Source: Roseateles sp. (GTDB taxonomy: Bacteria; Pseudomonadota; Gammaproteobacteria; Burkholderiales; Burkholderiaceae_C). Taken from it: a stretch of 64,000 nucleotides of DNA. This document shows, one piece after another, positions 1 through 8,118 of this stretch. Location of the stretch: the NCBI GenBank assembly GCA_016790285.1, contig JAEUPJ010000022.1, forward strand, positions 1 to 64,000, in the 5' to 3' direction. The number at the start of each line of letters is the position of its first letter. Position 1 is the first letter of the stretch. The notes below the pieces were generated by a model. That model saw only the letters and a list, made by a program, of their open reading frames with translations. It was not told where the DNA came from and ran no database searches. A program made the translations under genes and the position numbers.

Positions 1-92
1 TGGCGCCAGAGAGTCATCGGGAGGGGGACTCTTGTCTGTTGCAAGAGCGGCTTGCTGGCGAGGCCCAGCCGGGAGTTCGCCCCGGCGGGCGA

Positions 93-120
93 CCTACTTT
101 TTGTGTCGACAAAAAGTAGG
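93..120. repeat. Inner hairpin of left palindrome arm
   Basis: CCTACTTTTTGT (93-104) and ACAAAAAGTAGG (109-120) are perfect reverse complements around a GTCG loop. The stem is rich in T and A, unlike the surrounding GC-rich DNA. It matches the hairpin at 545-572 in inverted orientation. Confidence 0.85.
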
Positions 121-544
121 CAAAAAACGACCCCTGCAAAAACGCCCCGGCGGGGTTCCCTGCGATGGTCGAAGCCCGGGGCCGCGCCCAACTCACTTCG
201 CTACGCTCCGTTCAGACAAAGGGGCGCGAAGTCAGATGTTGAGGCGTGCTGCGCACGCGCCCCGGGCTTCTGCGCTTCTCGGCGGTTTAGAAGGGGAGGC
301 CCAGAACAGCCGAACAGCCAACAGCCAAACGCCGCAACCCTGCGGTCGCGGCTGTTTCATCAGTCCCCCCTTGAGCCCGCCGAGCAGCGGAAGGCCTTGA
401 GGGCGTGCGCGAAGCGCACTTCAAGAACTGACTCCGCGCAACTGTTTGAGCGCAGCGTAGCGAAGCGAGTTTTGCGCGGGCCCTCAAGGCCTGAGCAGCG
501 CAGGGAAGCCCGAAGGGCCGGGCGGATCGGGGGGCGACTTTTTG

Positions 545-572
545 CCTACTTTTTGGTCGCTCAAAAAGTAGG
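545..572. repeat. Inner hairpin of right palindrome arm
   Basis: CCTACTTTTT (545-554) pairs with AAAAAGTAGG (563-572) around GGTCGCTC. This is the inverted partner of the 93-120 hairpin. It lies about 75 bp upstream of the MFS start codon, so it could act in the leader of that transcript or end an upstream one (inference). Confidence 0.8.
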
Positions 573-647
573 TCGCCCGCCGGGGCGAACTCCCGGCACG
601 GTGCACCGAGCAGCAAGGCTCGCAGCAAAAGCAACCCGACGCTCGCC

Positions 648-1880
648 ATGACAAACAAGCCACGCTCGACAGGCGCCATCCGCCTGTCCATCACCCTCAC
701 CTACATGCTCTTCGGCGCGCTGCTCAACAGCGTCGGCGCCGTCAACCTCCTCGTCGTCGAGACCCTCGCCGTCCCCCGCGAGCAAGCCGCCCTGCTCGAC
801 GCCTGGAAGGACCTCCCGATCGCCATCACGTCCTTCCTCGTCGCCTCGCTGCTGCCCCGCCTGGGCCTGAAGCGATCGATGCTGCTGGCCCTCGCCGCCG
901 TCGGCGCCGCCTGCCTGGCCATGCCCGTGCTGCAGGCCTTCTGGGCCATCAAGCTGCTGTTCGCCACCCTCGGCGCGGGCTTCGCGCTCGTGAAGGTGTC
1001 GGCCTATTCCATGATCGGCCTCGTCACGCACGACCGCGCCAGCCATGCGCGCTTCACCAACCTGCTCGAAGGCCTCTTCATGGTCGGCGTGCTCGGCGGC
1101 TTCCTGCTGTTCAGCCAGGCCTCGCATGCCGCCGGCACCGGCTGGCTCGGCGTGTACCCGTGGCTCGCGGGCATGGCCGCGGCGGCGTTCCTGCTGCTGC
1201 TGGTGAGCCCGCTGGACGAAGGCCCCATCCAGTCGCCCGGCACCACGCTGCGCGAAGACCTGCTGGCCATGGCGCCGCTGCTGCGGCTCGGGCTGGTGGT
1301 GGTGTTCCTGCTGTCGGCCTTCCTGTACGTGCTGATCGAGCAGGGCATCTCGACCTGGCTGCCGAGCTTCAACCAGTCGGTGCTGCACCTGCCCACGGCC
1401 ATGAGCGTGGGCCTGGCGGTCATCATGCCGGCGACCACGGCGCTCGGGCGGCTGGGCAGTGCGGCCGTCATCGGGCGGCTGGGCTGGTTCGCCGTCGTGA
1501 TGGCCTGCCTGGCCGGCATCGCCGTGCTCATCCTCGCCACGCTGCCGCTCACCCGCGGCGTCAGCCCGCTGCCCGAAAACGCCGGCTGGCTCAACGCGCC
1601 GCCCGCGGCCTACCTGCTGCCGCTCACCGGGCTGCTGCTCGCCCCCATCTACCCGGCCATCAACTCCGCCATGCTGAGCGCGCTGCCGCAGCGCCAGCAC
1701 GCGGCCATGACGGGCCTCATCGTCGTCTTCTCGGCGCTCGGCGGCACGCTGGGCAGCTTCGTCACGGGGCGTCTTTTCGTCGCCTTCGACGGCGCCACCG
1801 CCTTCGGCCTCCTCCTCGTTCCCACCGCCGCGCTCGCCGTGGCCCTGACCCGCCTGCGCGCCCGGCTGAGCCATGCCTGA
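648..1880 (+). CDS. MFS transporter, probable sugar transporter
   Basis: A 410-residue inner-membrane protein with about 12 hydrophobic segments separated by short polar loops, the usual length for the major facilitator superfamily. The N-terminal half has the MFS loop after helix 2 (residues about 70-76, PRLGLKR). The stop lies inside the next gene: the trehalase ATG at 1873 gives an 8-base overlap, so translation of the two is probably coupled. The partner suggests uptake of trehalose or its glucose product, but the substrate cannot be read from the sequence. The start at 648 directly follows the palindromic element, so the promoter must lie in or very near that repeat. MFS membership is confident; the substrate is inferred. 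Confidence 0.85.
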   Translation: MTNKPRSTGAIRLSITLTYMLFGALLNSVGAVNLLVVETLAVPREQAALLDAWKDLPIAITSFLVASLLPRLGLKRSMLLALAAVGAACLAMPVLQAFWAIKLLFATLGAGFALVKVSAYSMIGLVTHDRASHARFTNLLEGLFMVGVLGGFLLFSQASHAAGTGWLGVYPWLAGMAAAAFLLLLVSPLDEGPIQSPGTTLREDLLAMAPLLRLGLVVVFLLSAFLYVLIEQGISTWLPSFNQSVLHLPTAMSVGLAVIMPATTALGRLGSAAVIGRLGWFAVVMACLAGIAVLILATLPLTRGVSPLPENAGWLNAPPAAYLLPLTGLLLAPIYPAINSAMLSALPQRQHAAMTGLIVVFSALGGTLGSFVTGRLFVAFDGATAFGLLLVPTAALAVALTRLRARLSHA

Positions 1881-3372
1881 CCTGACCCCCTACGAGCTTT
1901 ACGGCGACCTCTTCGTCGCCGTGCAGATGGGCCGCGTGTGCGACGACGGCAAGACCTTCGTCGACGCCCGCCCGCGCAGCGCGCCGGCGGCCATCCGCGC
2001 CCGCTTCGAGGCCGAGCGGCGCCAGCCGGGTTTCTCGCTGGCCGACTTCGTGCAGACGCACTTCGCGCTGCCTGGCCACCCCGACACGCCGCCGGGGCCC
2101 CGCGTGGGCATCCGCGAGCACATCCGCGCGCTGTGGCCGCTGCTCGTGCGCGAGCACCGCGAGGCCATCGACGGCGACACGCTGCTGGCCCTGCCCGAGC
2201 CCTTCCTCGTGCCCGGCGGCCGATTTCGCGAGCTGTACTACTGGGACAGCTACTTCACGATGCGCGGCCTGCTCGTGGACGGCCGGCGCGACCTGGCCGA
2301 GCCGCTGCTGGCCAACTTCTCGCACCTGCTCAGGACCTACGGCTTCATCCCCAACGCCACGCGCAGCTACATGCTCAGTCGCTCGCAGCCGCCGCTGTTC
2401 TACAAGATGGTGGCCCTGCTGCACGGCGACGACCCCGCCGCCGGCTTTGCACAGCACCTGCCCGAGCTGCGCGCCGAACACGCCTTCTGGATGGACGGTG
2501 AGGCCGGCCTCGCGCCGGGCCAGGCCCACCGCCGCGTGCTGCGCCTGGCCGACGGCGCGCTGCTCAACCGCTACTGGGACGACCGCTGCACGCCGCGCGA
2601 GGAGAGCTGGCGCGAGGACGTGCTCACGTCGGAGGCCGCCCGCGGCCGCGTGCCCACCGAGGTCTGGCGCGACCTGCGCGCCGGCGCCGAGAGCGGCTGG
2701 GACTTCTCCGGCCGCTGGTGCGCCGACCCCACCGACATGGCCACCATCGAGACCACCGCCATCGCGCCGGTGGACCTCAACGCGCTGCTCGCGGGCCTGG
2801 AAGACGCGATCGCGCAGGGCGCCGCACGGCACGGCGACGCCGCCACGTCACAGGCGTTCCAGGCCCGCGCCGCGGCGCGCCGCCAGCTGCTGCACACGCG
2901 CTTCTGGCGCGCGGCGGCCGGGCATTTCGCCGACCTGCACTGGCGCCAGCCCGAGGCATCGCGTCCGCTGACGGCGGCGTCACTCGTGCCGCTGTACCTG
3001 GGCCTGGCCACCCCCGCGCAGGCGCAGGCCAGCGCGGCGCAGGTGCAGCAGCACCTGCTGGGCGCCAACGGCCTGCTGACCACGCCGCAGCACACGGGCC
3101 AGCAGTGGGACGCCCCCAACGGCTGGGCACCGCTGCAGTGGATGGCCGCCGAGGGCCTGGCGCGGCATGGCCACACGGCGCTCGCACGCGAGATCGCCGA
3201 GCGCTGGTGCGCGAGCGTGCACCGCGTCTACCTCGCCACCGGCCGGCTGCTGGAGAAGTACGACGTCGCCCAGGACCGCCCGGGCGGCGGCGGCGAGTAC
3301 GAGACGCAGGACGGCTTCGGCTGGACCAACGGCGTGTATGTCGCCTTCCGCGAAGGGCTGCTGAAGGCTTAG
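1873..3372 (+). CDS. treF: Trehalase (cytoplasmic TreF type)
   Basis: A 499-residue glycoside hydrolase family 37 enzyme that splits trehalose into two glucoses. Both trehalase signatures are present: GGRFRELYYWDSYF near residues 115-128 and QWDAPNGWAP near 411-420, followed by the glycine-rich GGGGEYETQDGFGW near the C terminus. The N terminus (MPDLTPYELYGDLF) has no signal peptide, so the protein should stay in the cytoplasm, unlike periplasmic TreA. The length is normal for the family without extensions. The gene starts 8 bases before the end of the MFS gene, which argues for a two-gene unit for trehalose import and hydrolysis. Confidence 0.93.
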   Translation: MPDLTPYELYGDLFVAVQMGRVCDDGKTFVDARPRSAPAAIRARFEAERRQPGFSLADFVQTHFALPGHPDTPPGPRVGIREHIRALWPLLVREHREAIDGDTLLALPEPFLVPGGRFRELYYWDSYFTMRGLLVDGRRDLAEPLLANFSHLLRTYGFIPNATRSYMLSRSQPPLFYKMVALLHGDDPAAGFAQHLPELRAEHAFWMDGEAGLAPGQAHRRVLRLADGALLNRYWDDRCTPREESWREDVLTSEAARGRVPTEVWRDLRAGAESGWDFSGRWCADPTDMATIETTAIAPVDLNALLAGLEDAIAQGAARHGDAATSQAFQARAAARRQLLHTRFWRAAAGHFADLHWRQPEASRPLTAASLVPLYLGLATPAQAQASAAQVQQHLLGANGLLTTPQHTGQQWDAPNGWAPLQWMAAEGLARHGHTALAREIAERWCASVHRVYLATGRLLEKYDVAQDRPGGGGEYETQDGFGWTNGVYVAFREGLLKA

Positions 3373-3413
3373 GGGGCGACGCCGCGGCCCCTGCGGCTAA
3401 GCTGCCGCCCGTC

Positions 3414-4097
3414 ATGCCCGCCAACACGCCCGCACTCAGCCCCGCCGCGCTTGCGCGTTGCATCCCGTTCTTCGTCTTCATGGCGTTGCTGGCGCTGCGC
3501 GGCTACTTGCCCGAGAACCTCGGCATCGATGCGCGCTGGATCTACGGCGTGCAGACCGTCATCGTCGCGGGCCTGCTCGCCTGGTACTGGCGCAGCTACG
3601 GCGAGCTCGTGCGCCAGACCCTGCCCGACGCGCGGGAGGCGGGCTGGTCGGTCGTCATCGGCATCGCCGTGTTCGCCATCTGGGTGCAGCTGGACGCGCC
3701 CTGGATGCAGCTCGGCACGGCCACGGCCAGCTTCGTGCCGCTGGACGCCCAGGGGCAGCTCATCTGGCCGCTGGTGCTGCTGCGCCTGGCGGGTGCGGCG
3801 CTCGTCGTGCCGGTCATGGAGGAGCTGTTCTGGCGCAGCTTCCTGATGCGCTGGGTGCAGCACCCCGCCTTCGAGCGCGTGGACCCGCAGACGGTCGGCC
3901 TGAAGGCCGTCGTCATGTCGACCTTCGTCTTCACGCTGGCCCACACGCTGTGGCTGGCCGCCGTCGTCGCGGGCCTGGCCTATGCGCTGCTGTACCGCCG
4001 CACCGGCAAGCTCTGGACGGCCGTCATCGCCCACACGGTGACCAACGCCTTGCTGGGCGTGTGGGTCATCGCGACAGGACGCTGGGAGTTCTGGTGA
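3414..4097 (+). CDS. CPBP-type membrane protease, PEP-CTERM associated
   Basis: A 227-residue integral membrane protein. It carries the CPBP/Abi metalloprotease motifs: EELFWRSFLMRW near the middle (E-E-x3-R), then FTLAHTLW and IAHTVTNALLG, whose His and Asn complete the presumed metal site. The layout, including the start RCIPFFVFMALLALRG and the end GRWEFW, fits the CAAX protease-related family found in genomes with exosortase/PEP-CTERM systems. The ATG at 3414 was chosen because the frame upstream lies inside trehalase. It points toward a PEP-CTERM gene that begins 16 bp past its end on the other strand. A role in processing or membrane quality control of sorted proteins is inferred; no exosortase gene is in this window. 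Confidence 0.82.
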   Translation: MPANTPALSPAALARCIPFFVFMALLALRGYLPENLGIDARWIYGVQTVIVAGLLAWYWRSYGELVRQTLPDAREAGWSVVIGIAVFAIWVQLDAPWMQLGTATASFVPLDAQGQLIWPLVLLRLAGAALVVPVMEELFWRSFLMRWVQHPAFERVDPQTVGLKAVVMSTFVFTLAHTLWLAAVVAGLAYALLYRRTGKLWTAVIAHTVTNALLGVWVIATGRWEFW

Positions 4098-4113
4098 CCG
4101 GCAGCCGCTGCGC

Positions 4114-4701
4114 TCAGGCGCGCGGCGAGGACCGGCGGCGCGCGCAGGCGGCGATGCCGACCAGGCCCAGGGCCATGAGGCCGTAGCTGGCGGGTTCGGG
4201 CACCGCGGCCGCCGCGGTGATGACGCCCGGACCGCTGATGGTGGTGCTGAACGCACCCGCCTGGGCGTTGTCGAAACCGGTCACGACGTAGGTGTAGCTC
4301 TGCCCGACGACGAGGGCGTAGATCAGGCCCGAGGTGTTGTAGTAGATCGCGTCGTCGTTGGCCATCACCGCATTGGCCATGGGGCTCGCCGGGTTGAAGC
4401 TGCCCTCGTACAGGATGACGAAGGTGTCGTAGTCGGGCGTCTCGGCCTGCGTGAGGAAGGTGTACCCACCCGCCGTGCCAACGGTGAAGCTGAACGCATG
4501 GTAGGCCACGTTGGTGGCCTGGGCGCTCAGCTCGCTCGGGGCTTCCGGGAAGGGGTAGTCGTCGTAGGGGATGTCCGGGCGGTTGAACGTGGGCGCACCC
4601 GTCGTGTCACCGAGGTAGGTGTAGAAGCCCGCCTGGGCAGGGAGGCTGGCCGCAGCCAGCGCGAACGCAGCCAGCGAGGACGACATCAGGGACAGCTTCA
4701 T
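4114..4701 (-). CDS. PEP-CTERM exported protein
   Basis: A 195-residue protein starting MKLSLMSSS, with a signal peptide ending near PAQA-GFYTY. The C-terminal sorting signal is complete: VPEPASYGLMAL, a hydrophobic stretch, and the basic tail CARRRSS. Such proteins are exported, then recognised by an exosortase at the Pro-Glu-Pro motif. The mature region is rich in Tyr, Asp, Ala and Thr, has no Cys, and resembles pre-peptidase C-terminal-like beta domains (weak). The start at 4701 is preferred over a longer frame to 4815, which would put 38 non-signal residues ahead of the signal peptide. A CCCCCT-ATTC-AGGGGG dyad lies about 115 bp upstream. Confidence 0.9.
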   Translation of the reverse strand: MKLSLMSSSLAAFALAAASLPAQAGFYTYLGDTTGAPTFNRPDIPYDDYPFPEAPSELSAQATNVAYHAFSFTVGTAGGYTFLTQAETPDYDTFVILYEGSFNPASPMANAVMANDDAIYYNTSGLIYALVVGQSYTYVVTGFDNAQAGAFSTTISGPGVITAAAAVPEPASYGLMALGLVGIAACARRRSSPRA

Positions 4702-4814
4702 GCAGACTCCGCTCGTGAATGGCAGGAACGCGGGGACGACAGGTCCGCCGCACTTCTGAAACCAAATGTAGGCCGGGCGGGCCGCGGGCGCATGCGCGGC
4801 ACGGGCAAGCCTCA

Positions 4815-4830
4815 CCCCCTATTCAGGGGG
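4815..4830. promoter_or_regulatory. Palindrome CCCCCT-N4-AGGGGG, possible operator
   Basis: CCCCCTATTCAGGGGG is a perfect dyad between the PEP-CTERM gene (start 4701) and the end of the acyl-CoA ligase gene (4890). Similar CCCC/GGGG dyads occur at 26809-26823, upstream of another PEP-CTERM unit, and at 32848-32861. A regulator of the NarL/LuxR type would fit the form (inference). Confidence 0.4.
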
Positions 4831-4889
4831 GTGGGCAGGTGTCGGCCCGGGTTGCGCTGAGTTGGCGGGTCAGGCCCGCCGCCCGCCCG

Positions 4890-6563
4890 TCAACGCGACG
4901 CCTTCTCGCGCTCCTGCAGCGCCCGCCACATGACCTTGCCTGCACCACTCTTGGGCAGGCTGTCCACGAACTCCACGATCGCTGGCACCTTGTAGGCCGC
5001 CATGTGGGCGCGGCACCAGTCGCGCAGCTCGGCCTCGGTCAGCGACTCGTGCCCCGCGCGGCGCACGACGACGGCCTTGACCGTCTCGCCGCGGTAGGCG
5101 TCGGGCGCGGAGATGATGCAGGCCTCGGCGATGCCGGGGTGGGCGTGCATGAGGTTCTCCACCTCGCTCGGCCAGACCTTGAAGCCGCTGGCGTTGATCA
5201 TGCGCTTGAGGCGGTCGGTCATGAAGAAATAACCGTCCGCGTCCACGAAGCCGATGTCGCCGCTGCGAAAGAACCGCTTGCCCTCGAACTCGACGAAGGC
5301 CGCCGCGGTCGCGTCCGGCCGCCCCCAGTAACCGTCGAACACCATGGGGCCGTGGATGATGATCTCGCCGCTCTCGCCCACGGGCAGCTCGCGCAGGGTG
5401 TCGGGGTCCACCACGCGGGCGTCGCAGCTCAGGTAGGGCACGCCCAGGCACTGCTGCTTGGGTGCGTCGTAGGGGTTGCTGTGGCTGGGCGCGGCGGTCT
5501 CGGTGAGGCCGTAGCCCTCCATGTAGCGCAGGCCGAAGCCGTTCCACAGCCGCTCGGCAATCGCCTGCGGCATGGCCGCACCGCCGCCGCCGATGGAGAC
5601 CATGCTGCTCAGGTCGAAGCTGCCCACCTCGGGGCTGGCCAGCAGGTCGATGACCATGGTGGGGATGTTGGTCCAGCGCGTGACGCGGTGCGTGGAGATC
5701 AGCCGCGCGGCGTACTCGCGCTGCCAGCGCGGCATCAGCACCAGGGCCGCGCCGCAGGCCAGCGTGCCGTGCAGCACCACCACCATGCCGGTGATGTGGA
5801 ACATGGGCACGACACCCAGCACGACGTCCTCGTGACTCGCGTTGCTCCACAGGCCGCCGGCGAACACGTTGTGCTGCAGGCTGCGGTGCCGGTGCATGCA
5901 GCCTTTGGGGTGGCCGGTGGTGCCGCTGGTGTAGGGCAGCAGCGCGAGGTCGTCGGCGCTCACCTCCACCGCGGGCGGCGGCGTGGTGCAGGCCATGGCC
6001 TCCGCCCAGGGTGTGGCGCCAGCGGGCAGGGCGATGTCGGTGTTGAGCCAGTCGGCCCAGCCCGCGGGCAGGCCCGCGCCGTCGGTGCGCCCGCCGGGCA
6101 GCACCTCGGCCAGGCGGGTGACGAGCATCCGGCTGGCAGCCATGCCGGCGGCCAGCCACTCGGCGGTGAGGTCGGCGCTCGTCACGGCGAAGACGGCGCC
6201 GCTGTCGTCCAGCAGGTGCTTGATCTCGGCGGCGCGGCACATCGGGTTCACGGGCACGACGACCACCCCGAGGCTCAGCAGCGCGTAGTGCGTGATGACG
6301 AGCTGCGGGCAGTTCTGCAGGTCCACGAGCACCCGGTCGCCCTTGGCGATGCCGCGCTCGGCGAACCAGCCGGCCAAACGCTGCACCTGAGCGGCCAGCT
6401 CGGCATAGGTGGTGGTGTGGCCGAGGAAGACGAGGGCCGCGCGGTGGGGGAAGCGCCGCGCATTGACGAGCAGGTTGTCGTGCAGCCCGACGGCCGGCGG
6501 CTCGATGGCGTGCGGCACGCGAGCGGGCCAGAACTTGTGGTGGGCGCGAGGGGGCGTCGTCAT
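4890..6563 (-). CDS. Long-chain acyl-CoA ligase (AMP-forming)
   Basis: A 557-residue member of the ANL superfamily, which activates a carboxylic acid with ATP to an acyl-adenylate and then a CoA thioester. Visible motifs are the P-loop YTSGTTGHPKG, GYGLTETAAPSHSN (adenine-binding), the SGDIGFVDADGYFFMTDR block with the hinge Asp/Arg, and the C-terminal lysine motif SGAGKVMWR. Length and order are normal for FadD-like ligases. No transmembrane or signal segment is seen. The downstream neighbour on the same strand is the PEP-CTERM gene; upstream, 16 bp away, is a DMT exporter, so the two may share a transcript. Fatty-acid specificity is inferred from overall resemblance; other carboxylates are possible. 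Confidence 0.85.
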   Translation of the reverse strand: MTTPPRAHHKFWPARVPHAIEPPAVGLHDNLLVNARRFPHRAALVFLGHTTTYAELAAQVQRLAGWFAERGIAKGDRVLVDLQNCPQLVITHYALLSLGVVVVPVNPMCRAAEIKHLLDDSGAVFAVTSADLTAEWLAAGMAASRMLVTRLAEVLPGGRTDGAGLPAGWADWLNTDIALPAGATPWAEAMACTTPPPAVEVSADDLALLPYTSGTTGHPKGCMHRHRSLQHNVFAGGLWSNASHEDVVLGVVPMFHITGMVVVLHGTLACGAALVLMPRWQREYAARLISTHRVTRWTNIPTMVIDLLASPEVGSFDLSSMVSIGGGGAAMPQAIAERLWNGFGLRYMEGYGLTETAAPSHSNPYDAPKQQCLGVPYLSCDARVVDPDTLRELPVGESGEIIIHGPMVFDGYWGRPDATAAAFVEFEGKRFFRSGDIGFVDADGYFFMTDRLKRMINASGFKVWPSEVENLMHAHPGIAEACIISAPDAYRGETVKAVVVRRAGHESLTEAELRDWCRAHMAAYKVPAIVEFVDSLPKSGAGKVMWRALQEREKASR

Positions 6564-6579
6564 CGAGGCGGTCTCCGGT

Positions 6580-7437
6580 CTACTTTCTCGCCACGACCAG
6601 GTAGACGCCCAGCAGCGTCACACCCATGCCGGCGATGGCTTGTGCACCGAGTGTCTCGCCGAACAGCAACCACGCCATCACCGAGGTGACAGAGGGCACC
6701 AGGTACATCGTGCTGCTGACCGCCGTGACGCGGCCGTGGCGCAGCATGTAGAACATCAGGCTGATGCCGCCGGCCGTCAGCACGAGCACGCTCCAGCCCA
6801 TCGCGAAGATGACGTCGCGGTGCCAGACGATGCGCATGGGCTCCAGCCACCAGGCCATGGGCAGCGTGACGGCCAGCGACGCGGCGAACTGCACCACCTG
6901 CCCCGTGCGCAGGTCGAAGTGCGGCACGAAGCGCTTCTGGTACAGCGTGCCGCCCGTGATGGCCAGCAGCGCCATGAGGCTGAGCAGCAGCGGCGGGCCG
7001 TAGCTGGCACCCAGGTTGAGCTTGTGCCAGATGACGAGCACGACGCCCGCCAGGCCCAGCGCGACACCGGCCCATTGCCGCGGCGACACGCGCTCGCCGA
7101 TGAGCGGTGCGGCCGCCGCCACGAGCACCGGCTGCAGGTTGACGATGAGGGCGGCCGTGCCCGCGGGCAGCCCCTGGCGGATGGCCACCCACACGCCGCC
7201 CAGGTACAGCGCCTGGATGCCCAGGCCCGCCACCGCCAGGTGCAGCATCGCGCGCGGCGCTGGCCACGGCGCGCGTGCCGCCAGCGCCAGCGCCAGCATC
7301 AGCACGACGACGCCGGCGTAGCGCCAGGCGAGGAAGGTCAGCGGGTCGGCGTAGGGGGCGGCGAGCTTGGCGGCGATGTAGCCGGTCGCCCAGATGAAGA
7401 TGAACAGCGGCGGGGCGATGCGATCGAGCAGGGGCAT
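6580..7437 (-). CDS. EamA/DMT-family transporter
   Basis: A 285-residue membrane protein with about ten hydrophobic helices in two similar halves, each matching the EamA (RhtA/YdcZ-like) repeat; GLPAGTAALIVNLQPVLVA in the first half and a matching run near residues 235-255 are typical. The family exports amino acids, metabolites or purines; no substrate can be assigned. The gene lies 16 bp upstream of the acyl-CoA ligase on the same strand. Confidence 0.85.
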   Translation of the reverse strand: MPLLDRIAPPLFIFIWATGYIAAKLAAPYADPLTFLAWRYAGVVVLMLALALAARAPWPAPRAMLHLAVAGLGIQALYLGGVWVAIRQGLPAGTAALIVNLQPVLVAAAAPLIGERVSPRQWAGVALGLAGVVLVIWHKLNLGASYGPPLLLSLMALLAITGGTLYQKRFVPHFDLRTGQVVQFAASLAVTLPMAWWLEPMRIVWHRDVIFAMGWSVLVLTAGGISLMFYMLRHGRVTAVSSTMYLVPSVTSVMAWLLFGETLGAQAIAGMGVTLLGVYLVVARK

Positions 7438-7476
7438 GCACCCATCATGCAGCAGCGCCGCCGTGCGGGCCGTTCG

Positions 7477-7701
7477 TCAGCCGCGAGGCGGCGCATCGCC
7501 CGCGGGCAGGCGCCGCGTATCGGCCTCGATGAGCTCGTGCAGGCAGGCCAGGCACAGGCAGCCGCGCCAGCGCTCGGCCAGCTGCACGCGCAAGCGTTCG
7601 GTCAGGCGGATGCCGAAGCAGGCGCAGTGCCCGGCCTGAAAGCCGCAATCGAAGCCGCCGCCGCAGCGCGGGCAGACGGCGTCGACCAGCGGGCCGCTCA
7701 C
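7477..7701 (-). CDS. Cysteine-rich CWC-family small protein
   Basis: A 74-residue soluble protein. It has CPRCGGGFDCG near the N terminus, then CACFGIRL and CLCLACLHEL, the Cys-Trp/Leu-Cys layout of the CWC family of likely zinc-binding proteins of unknown function. The GTG start at 7701 overlaps the stop of the DUF1801 gene as GTGA, which explains the start and indicates coupling. A longer frame to 7731 would overlap the upstream gene by 34 bases and is less likely. Confidence 0.75.
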   Translation of the reverse strand: MSGPLVDAVCPRCGGGFDCGFQAGHCACFGIRLTERLRVQLAERWRGCLCLACLHELIEADTRRLPAGDAPPRG

Positions 7702-8111
7702 GTGCGCTTGTGCCGCACGGCGGCGGCGCACAAGGCTTCGAGCACGGTGAGGTCCACGTCGGACAGGCGCTTGACGTAGACGCAGCCCTTGCCCTGGCGG
7801 TGCTTGCCCAGCCGCGCGAGCAGGGGCTCGGCGGCGGCGGCGTTGGCGCCGATGTCCAGGTACAGGCTAAGCTCGCCCTTGCCGCCCGCGCCGCTGGCAA
7901 AGCCGATCTCGAAGGTGTCGCCCTCGCGGCCGCTGTCGTAGACGTAGTGGTGGTGCCCGAAGCCGACCATGCGGCCCCACAGCCGCGCCGGGTGGCCGCT
8001 CACGCGCTGCATCAGCGCAGCGAGGGTGCGGCAATCGTCGGCGCGCGCCTCGGGCTGGGCAGCGAAGAGGGCTTGCACCTCGGCGTCGGCGGTCTTGTCG
8101 GCAGCGGGCAT
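7698..8111 (-). CDS. DUF1801-domain protein
   Basis: A 137-residue soluble protein starting MPAADKTADAEVQALF. The pattern with MVGFGHHHYVYDSGREGD and a C-terminal HKRT matches DUF1801, a small fold related to YdhG/frataxin-like proteins with no settled function. The start at 8111 leaves 7 bp after the upstream DUF3857 gene; an alternative Met at 8135 would overlap that gene. The stop overlaps the next gene by four bases (GTGA), so DUF3857, DUF1801 and CWC genes probably form one transcript. Confidence 0.8.
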   Translation of the reverse strand: MPAADKTADAEVQALFAAQPEARADDCRTLAALMQRVSGHPARLWGRMVGFGHHHYVYDSGREGDTFEIGFASGAGGKGELSLYLDIGANAAAAEPLLARLGKHRQGKGCVYVKRLSDVDLTVLEALCAAAVRHKRT

Positions 8112-8118
8112 GGCGGGC

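Larger units (their letters stand above)
68..597. repeat. Long imperfect palindrome (about 530 bp) with nested hairpins
   Basis: The sequence from 68 inward reads much like the reverse complement of the sequence from 597 inward. The outer ~30 bp of each arm (GCCGGGAGTTCGCCCC and onward) are identical up to the inner hairpin; further in, shared blocks include CTTCGCTACGCT, GCGCACGC and TTCCCTGCG. Each arm holds its own perfect hairpin (93-120 and 545-572). The centre near 332 carries three AACAGCC heptamers at 305, 313 and 320 facing a GGCTGTT at 350. No start or ribosome-binding context supports a protein, and the open frames across it are by-products of the repeat. From memory, similar segments recur as spurious small proteins in Burkholderiales genomes, so this is probably a dispersed non-coding element (inference). 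It ends about 50 bp before the MFS start codon. Confidence 0.8.

Noticed and set aside
14-700. Several small open frames in the palindrome
   Set aside because: Frames on both strands mirror each other because of the inverted repeat; none has a ribosome site or family match.
4733-4746. GGACGACAGGTCC near the first PEP-CTERM gene
   Set aside because: It looks like the GGGAC-N4-GTCCC sites but has a five-base spacer and no partner at a helical distance.
4719-6689. A 656-residue plus-strand open frame
   Set aside because: It is antisense to the acyl-CoA ligase and shows His/Gly/Ala-rich, low-complexity residues with no family motif.
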